DNA from: Ruegeria arenilitoris
GTDB lineage: Bacteria; Pseudomonadota; Alphaproteobacteria; Rhodobacterales; Rhodobacteraceae
Assembly (NCBI RefSeq): GCF_013035315.1
Contig: NZ_WQHP01000012.1
Coordinates: forward strand, 52,987-116,986
Direction: 5' to 3'
DNA length: 64,000 bases
Shown here: one piece after another, positions 54,464 through 63,656 of the stretch
Numbering within the stretch: position 1 is the stretch's first letter
How the letters are laid out: the number at the start of each line of letters is the position of its first letter
Made by a program: the position numbers and the translations under genes
Notes under the pieces: generated by a model
The model's database searches: none
What the model was told of the DNA's origin: nothing
What the model saw: the letters and a program-made list of their open reading frames with translations, nothing else

Positions 54464-56044
54464 TTAGTTCATGGTGAAGTATTTGACCTTAGGCTGGTCT
54501 TCGGCGTCCACTTCGATGCCAACACCGTCAGCCATGCCCCAGTTCAGAACCTGGTGGTGAATGGGGATGTACAGTGCTTCGTCCTGCACGACACGCCAGA
54601 TGTCGGCGATGTCCGCGTTCCGGGCGTCCAGGTCAGTGTTCGAGGCAAGCGACTTGATCTTTGCGTCCAACGCATCGTCCTGATAGCCGGTGCCGTTCCA
54701 CGTGCCGATGTCGTCTTCGCGACCATGGACAAGGAAGTTGAAGATGTATTCCGAGTCATATGTCGGAACACCCCAACCCAGCATGTAGAAGTCGGTCTTG
54801 CTGTCGGTGATCAGCGGGAAGTGCTGCGCCTTAGGCTTGGCATCCAGATTCACGGTCACGCCAATCTGGCCCAGCATGCCAACGGCTGCCTGACAGATCG
54901 CTTCGTCGTTGATGTAGCGATCGTTCGGGCAGTCCAGACGAATTGAGAAGCCATCGGGATAACCAGCCTCGGCCATCAGCGCTTTGGCCTTTTCCAGATC
55001 GGTCGACGACTCGCCGTCCATCGCTTCGGTCCAGCCGTTCACGAAGGGCGGTGCGATCATGCCAGCAGGCTGCGACTGGCCTCGCATCACGACCTGTTTG
55101 ATCGCATCACGGTTGATCGCCATCGACATCGCCTGACGCACGCGCACATCGGCCAGAGGGTTCTTGCCGTCCACGTTGTCCGCTTCGATGTCATCCGAAC
55201 CCTGGTTCATACCAAAGAAGATCACACGGTTCTGCGGGGCTTGTTTAACCATCAGGCCATCGGCGCCATCGACACGCTCGATGTCTTGCACCGGCATATC
55301 CTGCAGGAAGTTCACCTCACCCGACAGCATCGCCGCAACGCGGGTCGCAGCGTTCTGGATGGGGGTATAGACAATCTCTGTCACTTCCATTGGGAACTGG
55401 TCGATGCCCCAATAGTTGTCGTTGCGCACCATCACGGTTTTAACGTCAGGCTCGCGGCTCTGGAGGATGTAAGGGCCAGTACCGTTGGCGTTGGTGGTAG
55501 CATAAGTGATTTCGCCACCTTCGAAATCCTGCACATTGACAGTGTTGTTTGCCTCGGCCCAACCCTTGTCCAGAATGAACAGGTTGGTCAGGTTCGACGG
55601 CAGGATCGGGTTCGGACCGTCTGTCACGATCTCGACGGTATAGTCGTCAACCGCACGCACCTCGGTGATCGAGCCGATCAGTTCTTTCATGTCGGAATTC
55701 GGTTGCTTGGCACGTTCAAAGCTGAACACCACATCTTCGGCATTGAAATCCGCACCGTCGTGGAACTTGACGCCCTCACGCAGTTTGAAAACCCAAACGT
55801 TCGGATCATCGGCCTTGGGACCCCACTCGGTCGCCAGCGCAGGTTCAAACGCACCCGTTACGTCGCGGATGATCAGCGGCTCGTACATCTGGTGGCGAAT
55901 GGTGTGTGACGGACCTTCGTTTTGCGAGTGCGGATCCAGTGTCAGAGCATCACCAGCCCGCGCCCAACGCAGGGTTTCAGCCGATGCGGCACCCGCCATC
56001 AGTGCAGTCGCGCTGGCAGCGATCATCAGGTTCTTAAGGATCAT
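54464..56044 (-). CDS. Peptide/nickel-type ABC substrate-binding protein, copy 1
   Basis: The 526-residue family-5 solute-binding protein has a signal peptide (L-M-I-A-A-S-A-T-A-L-M-A-G-A-A-S-A). Family blocks are T-L-D-P-H-S-Q-N near 34, Y-E-P-L-I near 53, F-H-D-G-A-D-F-N-A near 92 and the C-P-N-D-R-Y-I-N-D-E-A-I-C-Q block near 360 shared with copy 2. It is the first gene of the transporter set, with its own terminator immediately after it. That arrangement normally gives more binding protein than permease. GGGGAGAC precedes the ATG. Two stem-loops lie upstream in the probable leader. Confidence 0.92.
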   Translation of the reverse strand: MILKNLMIAASATALMAGAASAETLRWARAGDALTLDPHSQNEGPSHTIRHQMYEPLIIRDVTGAFEPALATEWGPKADDPNVWVFKLREGVKFHDGADFNAEDVVFSFERAKQPNSDMKELIGSITEVRAVDDYTVEIVTDGPNPILPSNLTNLFILDKGWAEANNTVNVQDFEGGEITYATTNANGTGPYILQSREPDVKTVMVRNDNYWGIDQFPMEVTEIVYTPIQNAATRVAAMLSGEVNFLQDMPVQDIERVDGADGLMVKQAPQNRVIFFGMNQGSDDIEADNVDGKNPLADVRVRQAMSMAINRDAIKQVVMRGQSQPAGMIAPPFVNGWTEAMDGESSTDLEKAKALMAEAGYPDGFSIRLDCPNDRYINDEAICQAAVGMLGQIGVTVNLDAKPKAQHFPLITDSKTDFYMLGWGVPTYDSEYIFNFLVHGREDDIGTWNGTGYQDDALDAKIKSLASNTDLDARNADIADIWRVVQDEALYIPIHHQVLNWGMADGVGIEVDAEDQPKVKYFTMN

Positions 56045-56069
56045 TATAGTCTCCCCATTTTCGTTAATA

Positions 56070-56104
56070 CCGTTCCTGGAACGGCAGACCGTTTTCGACG
56101 GTCT
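56070..56104 (-). promoter_or_regulatory. Two small stem-loops in the leader of binding-protein copy 1
   Basis: CCGTTC-CTG-GAACGG (56070-56084) and AGACCGT-TTTCG-ACGGTCT (56086-56104) lie side by side about 25 bases before the ATG. They could be operators, a leader structure or an mRNA stabiliser. Confidence 0.4.
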
Positions 56105-56228
56105 TGGTGGTTGCCGATCATCCAGATGATTTCGGCAGTTGCAACACCAGATTGTGAACTATCCGCAATTCCGATCAATTTCGACAAGCCGAGGCACAGC
56201 GCGAGTCCAATTTAGAGACTAAACGCCC

Positions 56229-57200
56229 CTAGCGCAGGATGACCGATCGTTGATGTGGGTCATCCGGGAATACGCGACCGGACTGAACACATTGAAAGAT
56301 ATGCCGGAACACCAACCCCGCTTCACCGCCCGGCGAAACCGCGCCAAAATACTTGTGCCCGGTCGGCGTGTCATATCGGGTGTTGATGTCGTCACAATCC
56401 ACCTGGAAAACATTATGCGGTGTCCGGTCGATATTCTCGGGGCCTGTGTGGCCCAAACGGCGCGAGGCCACCTTGTTCTTCAGGTTTGCTGCCTTGCTAG
56501 CCCGCAAAGCCAGATCGTCCGAGGCGAAATAGACGACCACATTGCGCGAGGCATGGCTGACCAATACGCCTTGCTCGTGTTCATGCACAGTTTCATTGAC
56601 CACATCCGCCGCGACCATGAATGTATTTCGGAACAGCAACGGCACGCCCGAAGCCAGATCGTACCGATCCCATTCGATCAGCGTCTGCCGCAGAACCCGG
56701 TTACCCATCGAATGCGCAAGCAGATTGATCCGTTTCAGGCAGGGTGCGGTTTCGGGCTCGTTGTCATCACTGTTGCGCCATTCCAGAAAGCGTTCCAGCA
56801 CACGGGCAAAGGAAAACCCGCTTTGATCCGCAGATTTCTGGTCGTCCCAGTATTTTTGCACAATCCCCTGTTTGGCGTCACTGGGCCAGATCAGCGGCAG
56901 CACCATGACCTCGCCTCGGTTGGCCTGATCACATAATCGCTGCAATTCTGCTGTCGTCTGAAACACATCCTCGGGCAAATTGTTAAACCCGTGCAGGTAG
57001 AGCATGACCTGCCGGCAGTCACTGTCACGAACGCGCCGCAAAAGCTCTTTGCTGGTAATCTCGGTGTGATGCTCATCGTCTCCTTTTTCACAATAGAATA
57101 CAGAGTTCGACGGCGCGTTATTGTCCAGATCAAAAGTGAACCGACGACCTTTGCGAGTGCGGATGCTTTGGGTGGGAAACCTGTTGGTAATAAAAAGCAC
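56229..57200 (-). CDS. Alpha/beta hydrolase, DUF900 family
   Basis: The 323-residue product has the nucleophile elbow L-L-A-H-S-M-G-N-R near residue 165 and the oxyanion-side M-L-Y-L-H-G-F-N-N near 68. The late H-x-Y in T-G-H-K-Y-F-G near 285 probably supplies the His. It has no signal peptide. The family (DUF900, esterase/lipase superfamily) includes enzymes of unknown substrate. The start is GTG at 57200, with AGGAGGG upstream on the minus strand. It stands alone, divergent from ugd. Confidence 0.85.
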   Translation of the reverse strand: MLFITNRFPTQSIRTRKGRRFTFDLDNNAPSNSVFYCEKGDDEHHTEITSKELLRRVRDSDCRQVMLYLHGFNNLPEDVFQTTAELQRLCDQANRGEVMVLPLIWPSDAKQGIVQKYWDDQKSADQSGFSFARVLERFLEWRNSDDNEPETAPCLKRINLLAHSMGNRVLRQTLIEWDRYDLASGVPLLFRNTFMVAADVVNETVHEHEQGVLVSHASRNVVVYFASDDLALRASKAANLKNKVASRRLGHTGPENIDRTPHNVFQVDCDDINTRYDTPTGHKYFGAVSPGGEAGLVFRHIFQCVQSGRVFPDDPHQRSVILR

Positions 57201-57546
57201 GAATAGGCCCTCCTGTTAGGGATGACGAAAGCGTAGCAAGCCTCTTGTGACCTGTCAGCACTGGCGCCTATGTGCATACCGGGAACGCGCTTGTTCGCCG
57301 TGCAGCGAACATATCTAGACATTTGTTTGAGTCCGCAGTCCATTTTGTTCAGCACATCGCCAGAATTATGTCAAAGGCGCCTACTTCCGAGGAACCATTT
57401 TTGACACAGAGATGACCAAAGGACGACGGGCCTTTATGGAACTGCATTTCAAATTGATGCCTTTCGCAACGCGCATGAGCATTTACAATTCGCGCGCAAT
57501 CAATCAGTTGAAAGCTGTTCTGGCTTGAATTTATGAGGGCGAAGTT
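57201..57546. other. Divergent gap before ugd, with a possible gene remnant
   Basis: On the plus strand an open frame runs to a stop at 57528. Its part from the ATG at 57412 encodes 38 residues (M-T-K-G-R-R-A-F-M-E-L then K-L-M-P-F-A-T-R-M). It reads like the C-terminal end of a real protein but has no clear start signal, so I treat it as a possible remnant. Promoters for ugd and the DUF900 gene must also be here; I cannot place them. Confidence 0.35.
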
Positions 57547-58707
57547 ATGAAGATTGCGGTTGTAGGGCTTGGGTATGTTGGGTTGTCCAATGCGGTCCTG
57601 TTGGCACAGAATCACGACGTGACGGCGATCGACATTTCTGAGGCTCGGGTGGAGATGGTCAATTCCGGTCAATGCCCAATTGTAGACGCCGAACTGGAAG
57701 ACTTTCTTGCCAATCGCACTCTTTCTCTCAGGGCGACAACGGAACCAGCCTTCCAAGACGCCGAGTTTGTGATCGTCGCGACCCCGACAAATTATGACCC
57801 CAAGACCAACTACTTCGACACGTCCAGCGTTGAAGCCGTCGCCCGGCAAGTGAATGCTGTAAACCCCGCCGCGACAGTCATCATCAAGTCGACAATACCG
57901 GTGGGCTTTGTTCGGTCATTGCGTCTCGATCTTGGCAGCGACAACTTCATATTCTCACCAGAGTTCCTGCGCGAAGGGCGGGCGTTGTATGACAACCTGC
58001 ACCCCTCACGCATTATCGTTGGTGAGCGTTCGGACCGGGCGCGGGTGTTTGCCGATCTGTTGCTCGAAGGGGCCCTGACCGAGGATGTGGACATTCTGTT
58101 CACCGACCCGGACGAAGCCGAGGCGATCAAGCTGTTCTCGAACACCTACCTCGCCATGCGCGTAGCTTTCTTCAATGAACTGGACAGCTATGCGATGGCA
58201 GGTGGCATGAACACGCGGCAGATCATCGAAGGGGTCTCACTGGACCCGCGTATCGGCGACCACTACAACAACCCGTCTTTCGGCTATGGCGGCTATTGCC
58301 TGCCCAAGGACACCAAACAGCTGTTGGCCAACTATAATCACGTGCCACAAAACCTGATCCGCGCCATCGTGGACGCCAACCGAACGCGCAAGGATTTCCT
58401 GGCCGATCAGATCCTGATGAAGGGTCCTCGGGTCGTCGGCATTCACCGGTTGGTCATGAAAGCGGGCAGCGACAACTTCAGACAATCGTCGATTCAGGGC
58501 ATCATGAAGCGGCTCAAGGCCAAAGGCGTCGAGGTGATTGTCTATGAACCTGCGCTTGAGGAAGATGAGTTCTTTCGCTCTCGCGTGATGCGTGATCTCG
58601 AGGCCTTCAAGTCTGAGGCCGATGTGATCGTCGCCAACCGGTTCAGCCCTGAGCTCGAGGATGTCGCGGACAAAGTGTTCACCCGCGATCTGTTTGGCGC
58701 GGACTGA
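57547..58707 (+). CDS. ugd: UDP-glucose 6-dehydrogenase family protein
   Basis: The 386-residue product starts with the NAD-binding G-L-G-Y-V-G-L-S-N near residue 7. It has I-K-S-T-I-P-V-G near 115, F-S-P-E-F-L-R-E-G near 135, and the catalytic Cys in [11 protein letters not shown] near 243-253. It oxidises UDP-glucose to UDP-glucuronate for capsule or exopolysaccharide. The length and the [11 protein letters not shown] context fit the compact bacterial Ugd type, but a related UDP-sugar cannot be excluded. GAGGG precedes the ATG. manC nearby supports a surface-polysaccharide role. Confidence 0.92.
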   Translation: MKIAVVGLGYVGLSNAVLLAQNHDVTAIDISEARVEMVNSGQCPIVDAELEDFLANRTLSLRATTEPAFQDAEFVIVATPTNYDPKTNYFDTSSVEAVARQVNAVNPAATVIIKSTIPVGFVRSLRLDLGSDNFIFSPEFLREGRALYDNLHPSRIIVGERSDRARVFADLLLEGALTEDVDILFTDPDEAEAIKLFSNTYLAMRVAFFNELDSYAMAGGMNTRQIIEGVSLDPRIGDHYNNPSFGYGGYCLPKDTKQLLANYNHVPQNLIRAIVDANRTRKDFLADQILMKGPRVVGIHRLVMKAGSDNFRQSSIQGIMKRLKAKGVEVIVYEPALEEDEFFRSRVMRDLEAFKSEADVIVANRFSPELEDVADKVFTRDLFGAD

Positions 58708-58727
58708 CCGGGATCCGTATGAATGAC

Positions 58728-58751
58728 CTGCCGCTCAGAGATGAGCGGCAG
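58728..58751. terminator. Hairpin after ugd
   Basis: A 9-bp perfect stem (CTGCCGCTC with GAGCGGCAG) and a 6-base loop lie 20 bases after the ugd stop and 30 bases from the convergent spike gene. The T-run is weak. Confidence 0.55.
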
Positions 58752-58780
58752 TATCCAGTCTTACGTTTGACGACAGGGCG

Positions 58781-59050
58781 TCACGCCAGAACCAGCGCAT
58801 GAATGCCGGTTGCCGTGGTGCCGGTCGCATGTACGCGTGCCGTACCCACGGGCAGGATCGAAAAGTCCGTCACGTTGATTGTTCGGGTTTCGCCCTGAAC
58901 CGTCGTCAGAACCACCGTGCCGCCTGTTTCGACGTACAGACCGATCGCCACGTCGGTCAGGTCCGCGCTGTCCGAGGCAACAACAGGAACAATGTCACGT
59001 GCCGGGCCGGACAGACTTGAGGCGCGGTCTAGAAAGGGATTGGTCGTCAT
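58781..59050 (-). CDS. Gene-transfer-agent head-spike base protein homologue (Rcc01079/GhsA-like)
   Basis: The 89-residue product begins M-T-T-N-P-F-L-D-R-A-S-S-L-S-G-P-A-R-D and ends G-T-T-A-T-G-I-H-A-L-V-L-A. The pattern N-P-F-x-D-R, G-P-A-x-D-I-V-P-V, A-I-G-L-Y-V-E-T-G-G and I-L-P-V-G matches the RCAP_rcc01079 spike-base family of Rhodobacter capsulatus GTA, where the spike helps particles bind the capsule. The ATG at 59050 is preferred; a GTG 36 bases upstream is possible, and neither has a clear ribosome-binding site. It lies alone between ugd and manC, far from any head or tail gene in this window. Its exact role here is open. Confidence 0.78.
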   Translation of the reverse strand: MTTNPFLDRASSLSGPARDIVPVVASDSADLTDVAIGLYVETGGTVVLTTVQGETRTINVTDFSILPVGTARVHATGTTATGIHALVLA

Positions 59051-59211
59051 GGAAGAAGTCTCGCTGTCTGTGTCAAACAGCGGCACGTTAGGTAGAACCG
59101 TTTAATGATCCGACAGCCCACCGCGCGTTGCATCGTACCGACAGGTGTTTCCCGTGACCCTCCTGCCAGAAGGTTGCCGCACCCCTCAGACAAGAGCGCG
59201 GCAGATGATCG

Positions 59212-60660
59212 TCAGCCCTTGGCCCCTTGACCGCGCGCGTATTTGTCTTCGTAGCGTACGATGTCGTCCTCACCCAGATAGGTGCCGGTTTGCACCTCGA
59301 TCAGGACCATGGGGACCTGGCCAGGGTTTTCCATCCGGTGGACCGCCCCAAGAGGGATGTAGACCGATTGGTTCTCTGTCACCAATTGCTCGGTATCGTC
59401 GATGGTTACGCGGGCTGTACCCTCAACCACGATCCAGTGTTCCGAGCGGTGGAAATGGCTTTGCAAGCTTAGCGACGCGCCGGGATGGACGTGAATGCGC
59501 TTCACCTGGAACCGGTCACCCACCACAAGGCTTTCAAACCACCCCCAGGGACGGTGATCTTTGGGGAATGCGGTCGCTTGTGGCGCGCCTTTTTCCTTAA
59601 GCGCGCTCACTGCCTTTTTGACGTCCTGAGCCCGCGATGTATCGGCGACCAGAACAGCGTCGTTCATCGCCACGGCGATGATGTTATCCAACCCGATCCC
59701 CACGATTTCCAGCTGCTCGCTATCCGAGCGCAAAAGCGAGTTCTGGCAATCGATCGCCGTTGCGCTGCCGCTGGTCACCACGCCCTCGGCGTCCGGCCCG
59801 CTTTCGCGCCATACGGCATCCCAGCCCCCCAGGTCCGACCAGGCCGCATCGAATGGCACCACCGACAGGTTTGTCGCTTTCTCCATGACGGCATAGTCAA
59901 TCGAGATATCGTCGGCCTGCGCCCAGCTTTCGGGGTTGAGGCGGAGGAAGCCAAGATCCACTGCGGCTGTGTCGACGGCCGCTTTAACCGGCTCCATCAA
60001 TTCAGGCGCATGGGCCTGAAACGCGGCGATAATGTCTGCGGCACGGAACAGGAAAATCCCCGCGTTCCATTTGTAGTTCCCGGCGGCAAGCATTTCTGTA
60101 GCCCGGGCGAGGTCCGGCTTTTCAACGAATGTTTTCAAAGGCACCGGAGCACCGTCGTCGTCGGGCAGGGCAGCCAGTTCGAGATAGCCATAAGCGGTCT
60201 CAGGATGCGTCGGGGTGATACCGAAAGTCACCAGCTGGCCTTGCGCAACCGCATCCAATCCTCGGGCAACAGCGGCCTGGAACGCAGCCGCGTCCGGTAC
60301 GACATGGTCGGACGGCGCAACCAGCAAAACTGCGCCCTCGTCCTTTGCATATGCATGCAGGGCCGCCGCAAGAACCGCGGGGGCCGTGTTTCGACCTTCG
60401 GGTTCAATCATGATGGTACCGGGATCAATTCCGATAGACTGTAGTTGTTCCGTTACGATGAACCGAAAATCTGAATTGGTCAGAACCATCGGCGCGTCAA
60501 ATTTCAAACCGGCATTTTCGCCTGACAATCGACGTGCCGACGCCTGAAACAGAGTTTCGTCCCCAACCAACGGAACAAACTGTTTGGGATAGCTTTTGCG
60601 CGACAACGGCCATAGGCGGGTGCCAGAGCCACCGCAAAGAAGGACTGGGCTGATCAACAT
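59212..60660 (-). CDS. manC: Mannose-1-phosphate guanylyltransferase/mannose-6-phosphate isomerase
   Basis: The 482-residue bifunctional enzyme has a nucleotidyltransferase domain (about 1-290) with C-G-G-S-G-T-R-L-W-P-L-S-R near 9 and F-V-E-K-P-D near 170. A C-terminal cupin isomerase domain (about 355-475) contains P-W-G-W-F-E-S-L near 372 and H-F-H-R-S-E-H-W near 405. It makes GDP-mannose from mannose-1-phosphate for capsule, O-antigen or exopolysaccharide. Length is normal. The ribosome-binding site is weak (GAGC). Confidence 0.95.
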   Translation of the reverse strand: MLISPVLLCGGSGTRLWPLSRKSYPKQFVPLVGDETLFQASARRLSGENAGLKFDAPMVLTNSDFRFIVTEQLQSIGIDPGTIMIEPEGRNTAPAVLAAALHAYAKDEGAVLLVAPSDHVVPDAAAFQAAVARGLDAVAQGQLVTFGITPTHPETAYGYLELAALPDDDGAPVPLKTFVEKPDLARATEMLAAGNYKWNAGIFLFRAADIIAAFQAHAPELMEPVKAAVDTAAVDLGFLRLNPESWAQADDISIDYAVMEKATNLSVVPFDAAWSDLGGWDAVWRESGPDAEGVVTSGSATAIDCQNSLLRSDSEQLEIVGIGLDNIIAVAMNDAVLVADTSRAQDVKKAVSALKEKGAPQATAFPKDHRPWGWFESLVVGDRFQVKRIHVHPGASLSLQSHFHRSEHWIVVEGTARVTIDDTEQLVTENQSVYIPLGAVHRMENPGQVPMVLIEVQTGTYLGEDDIVRYEDKYARGQGAKG

Positions 60661-60832
60661 AAATAGCTCAATTTTATTAACGTGGACCCTTCGGTCCTAT
60701 TGAAACGACCCTATGGTGACAAGGCCGAGATTGGTCTGGTTCGGAAAAATCGTGTTGTTCCGCGAGCGCCGACACTGTCCCAGGAACCGACCGCATGCGC
60801 GTTATTCGAACCGGAGGGAATTTCTAGGAAAG

Positions 60833-61564
60833 CTATGGACGGGCCGTTATAAACGTCGGCTCGCCGCCGTTTAGACACACGGCACTTAATACGCCAGTTG
60901 CAAACGCGCCTGTGTCCACGGCAATTCGACCACGATGCGCTGTCGCGCGATCAACAATCGTATGGCCATAGACGACCCAAACCCCATCCTGCCGATCAAC
61001 GGAACGAAAATCAGGATGTCCCCACATCAGGGTTTTTTCTGATTGCTGATCCGCCGAGGTGTTGGGGTTAGCCCCGGCATGCGTAACCAGAACATTCCCG
61101 GTATGCTCGAAAGGCTTGAGCGCCTTGAGCCACTCAAGCAGCTCGTGTCCCATTTCCGCCAGCAGAGTGTCACGGCATTCGACAAGCTCGTCACCGCTCA
61201 TCTCAGCGCGCACTCCCTTTACCGCGAAGGACGCCAGGGTCTGCAAACCACCATACCGCAACCAGCGCGGTCCGTTCTGTTCCGGATCGCGCAGAAAGGC
61301 CAGCATCATGTCTTCGTGGTTACCCTTCAGACAAGTGAAATCCGATCGGCTTTGGAGCAGGCGTAAGACATCAGCGCTCTGCTCGCCGCGATCGACATAG
61401 TCCCCTACAAATATGACGTGGTGATCCCGAGGGATCTGGGGCAGCAGGTTCTCCAGTTGCCGCATGCAACCGTGCACGTCCCCGATGACACAGATCGGAG
61501 TATCCGGCCGCGGGTTCGAAAAGACCGCCCGCCGTCCGAAACGTTGAAACAGCGATGACAGCAC
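60833..61564 (-). CDS. PPP-type metallophosphoesterase (serine/threonine phosphatase-like)
   Basis: The 243-residue product has the full phosphoesterase set: G-D-V-H-G-C near 29, G-D-Y-V-D-R-G near 54, L-K-G-N-H-E-D near 80, V-T-H-A-G near 162 and Y-G-H-T near 200. This is the lambda-phosphatase/PrpA type of bacterial PPP phosphatase with a two-metal centre. It could dephosphorylate proteins or small molecules; the sequence does not decide. It is a single gene about 170 bases beyond manC on the same strand. Confidence 0.9.
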   Translation of the reverse strand: MLSSLFQRFGRRAVFSNPRPDTPICVIGDVHGCMRQLENLLPQIPRDHHVIFVGDYVDRGEQSADVLRLLQSRSDFTCLKGNHEDMMLAFLRDPEQNGPRWLRYGGLQTLASFAVKGVRAEMSGDELVECRDTLLAEMGHELLEWLKALKPFEHTGNVLVTHAGANPNTSADQQSEKTLMWGHPDFRSVDRQDGVWVVYGHTIVDRATAHRGRIAVDTGAFATGVLSAVCLNGGEPTFITARP

Positions 61565-61675
61565 GATGAAGGGATCTCCTGACTGGGTATTTGACCGGTA
61601 ACTGCACTGTATCTAAGCGTAACCGGTCGGAAACCAAGGGCTATACCCTTGCCCGCTGATCCGAACAAGCCCTCG

Positions 61676-62197
61676 TCACGCCGTTTGGCATGCTGGGATG
61701 CCCAAGCGAATAAGTTCAGTACCCTTGATCTTGTAAACCCCGTTTATCCGGTCACGGCCTTTGTCCATGAACCAGGTTCTCAGGGGTTCGGGATAGTAGG
61801 AAGCCATGACCTCGCTGAAATAGTCAAAATCCGCCGGTGCAAGCCGACGCCCGCTGCGGGATGGACCATGAAAGCCGAACGTCGTATCCGGATTGACGCA
61901 GGTTCCGGGGAGACCCAGAAACATAGTGCATGTCGAAAAACAAACGCGCCCGCGTATTTCGACCTGAATTCCGTGGCGTTGAAGATTCTCCAGCTCTATC
62001 AACCTGTCGTGCAAATACCCGCCACGATCACTGCCAACGATCATGGGCCCCTGGGCGCCCGCAGGGGCAGGAACCACAAGCACAAATGTAAGAAACGTGG
62101 TGACTACGGCCAGGGTTCGGGCGATGTCATACCAGGGCTCGACGACCGCCCGGGGCGTTACCTTCCTTTGGGGGCATGCAATCTTACCTACCAACAT
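61676..62197 (-). CDS. Exported ClpP/crotonase-like protein (COG3904-like)
   Basis: The 173-residue product has a hydrophobic segment near residues 28-45 followed by A-G-A-Q, so it is exported or membrane-anchored after a long basic N-terminus. The middle part has V-E-I-R-G-R-V-C-F-S-T-C-T-M-F near 80 and F-G-F-H-G-P-S near 107. This resembles the ClpP-fold proteins of COG3904, where Ser follows a Cys and a His lies about 25 residues later. The enzyme activity is unproven. GGAGATCAAAGG precedes the ATG at 62197. I am sure of the frame, less of the family. Confidence 0.7.
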   Translation of the reverse strand: MLVGKIACPQRKVTPRAVVEPWYDIARTLAVVTTFLTFVLVVPAPAGAQGPMIVGSDRGGYLHDRLIELENLQRHGIQVEIRGRVCFSTCTMFLGLPGTCVNPDTTFGFHGPSRSGRRLAPADFDYFSEVMASYYPEPLRTWFMDKGRDRINGVYKIKGTELIRLGIPACQTA

Positions 62198-62543
62198 CCT
62201 TTGATCTCCGGTTCCAGTTGCGGACCGGATCAGAGCTATCGAGCAGGCAAGGGTTCGATTTGCGAGCGACGTGTCTAAATTATGTTTTAAATCAACATTT
62301 TCACTATGTTTTTAGGAAACTTTGATCCTTGAGTGACCTGGTCCCTGAACACGATTGCCATCCGAAAACATGCGGAGATGGCTTGCGCGACCGTTTTTTA
62401 GGCCTGCAAGTTTTTCTCAGCACTCCGAGAACTGGACACGGTACGTCAGGAGGAAGACACAGGTTCGACCCGATTGGCCGGGCAAATACGACGCCCTACC
62501 CCGCGCGATCAAGTTGGGCGGCGCTTAGTCAATCGGGTGTTGT
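62198..62543. other. Gap between the ClpP-like and Hint genes
   Basis: The stretch near 62275-62330 is A+T-rich and may hold the promoter of the minus-strand ClpP-like gene. On the plus strand a 52-codon frame (62370-62528, M-R-R-W-L-A-R-P-F-F to A-I-K-L-G-G-A) has protein-like composition but no ribosome-binding site; I leave it as a possible remnant. Confidence 0.35.
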
Positions 62544-63656
62544 TCAGCTGTACAGGGGTTTGTTATTCGATTGATGGCGCTCGACCAGCTTCTGCATGTG
62601 TTTCCCTTTTTTAGGGATGAAACGCACGGACAAGGCTTCAAACTGTGGATCGCAGCATTCCGGGAACAGGTCTTTTATTTCTTGCTGAGCTTCTGCGGAA
62701 ACCGACTTGAGGGCTTCGGGCCCGGTGTACAAGCTTTCGGTCAAGGCACCGTTGGACCAGACAAGCTCATGATTATCGAACAGCAGGTGATAGTACTCCA
62801 CACCATTCGGGGTATCCGTTACAATGTCGATACCATTCAATGACAGCAGTTTCTTTGCTGGGATCAATACGTCCTGATGATCAAACATCCGCTGAGCAAC
62901 CGCGGACGAGACAAGAATGCGATGCTGCTGGGACACGATCAAATCCTGTTTGGGATGTCCTGCACCCAGTGCATTCGCCGAAATGCGGATCGGTCTCAAA
63001 CGAGGTTCGGCCTCTAGCTCAGTGTTGCTTAACCGGCATGAGCCAATCCATCGCAGAGGTTTCAAACCGTGATCATGCGTCATCACCTGATCTCCGACCT
63101 GCAGATCCTCGACCGGAACTGCTCCTGCATCCGTCTCGATCAAAGTACCGGCGCCGAAACATAATACATCCTCGAATTCACCGCTGGCGTTCGTCGGTCC
63201 GGTTTGGGACTGTGTCAGGAGGATCCTATTTGTCCCAGTGTCGTTCCAAGCGGCTGCGATGGCCGCAGAGTTCACTGTTAACCCACTAAACAACTCCAAC
63301 GGCTCCAACGGACCGTTGTTTGTCTTGATACCATACAGCTCGATGGTCCCGTCCGGGTTCACAACTAAACGGACGACGGGAGCATCAGGATCGGTGTTTC
63401 CTAGCTGCCAAACAGCGGGCGTATCGACTTCGTACCGGTCACCATCAGCAAAGCGAACCGTTTGGCCAGATGTTCCCGGAATCTGGAATTGAAGCTCATT
63501 CGGTGCCCCACCCGGACCGCCAACAAACAGGTTCACACCGTTTATCTGAAGCGCAAAACTGTTGTCGAGAGAGGTGAAATCAATGACAAATCCACCTCCG
63601 GGTGACGTATCAAAGAACTCAGCGGTTTGTCCGCCTGAAACACTGAAATTCGCCAT
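62544..63656 (-). CDS. Hint-domain (hedgehog/intein-type) autoprocessing protein
   Basis: The 370-residue product has an N-terminal beta-rich domain (about 1-155) with repeated G/D/N positions and no signal peptide, then a Hint domain (about 160-310). The predicted nucleophile is Cys166 in E-D-V-L-C-F-G-A-G-T-L-I. The later Q-Q-H-R-I-L-V near 243 contains the splicing-block His. There is no C-terminal Asn-Cys/Ser junction, so cleavage rather than splicing is expected. Proteins of this kind are common in Rhodobacterales and are often exported by type I systems, though I see no RTX repeats here. A GAAGAT-like site precedes the ATG. Confidence 0.88.
   Translation of the reverse strand: MANFSVSGGQTAEFFDTSPGGGFVIDFTSLDNSFALQINGVNLFVGGPGGAPNELQFQIPGTSGQTVRFADGDRYEVDTPAVWQLGNTDPDAPVVRLVVNPDGTIELYGIKTNNGPLEPLELFSGLTVNSAAIAAAWNDTGTNRILLTQSQTGPTNASGEFEDVLCFGAGTLIETDAGAVPVEDLQVGDQVMTHDHGLKPLRWIGSCRLSNTELEAEPRLRPIRISANALGAGHPKQDLIVSQQHRILVSSAVAQRMFDHQDVLIPAKKLLSLNGIDIVTDTPNGVEYYHLLFDNHELVWSNGALTESLYTGPEALKSVSAEAQQEIKDLFPECCDPQFEALSVRFIPKKGKHMQKLVERHQSNNKPLYS

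Noticed and set aside
53705..54946. Plus-strand frame of 413 codons across the two binding-protein genes
   Set aside because: Antisense to two clear family-5 binding proteins and runs through a terminator hairpin.
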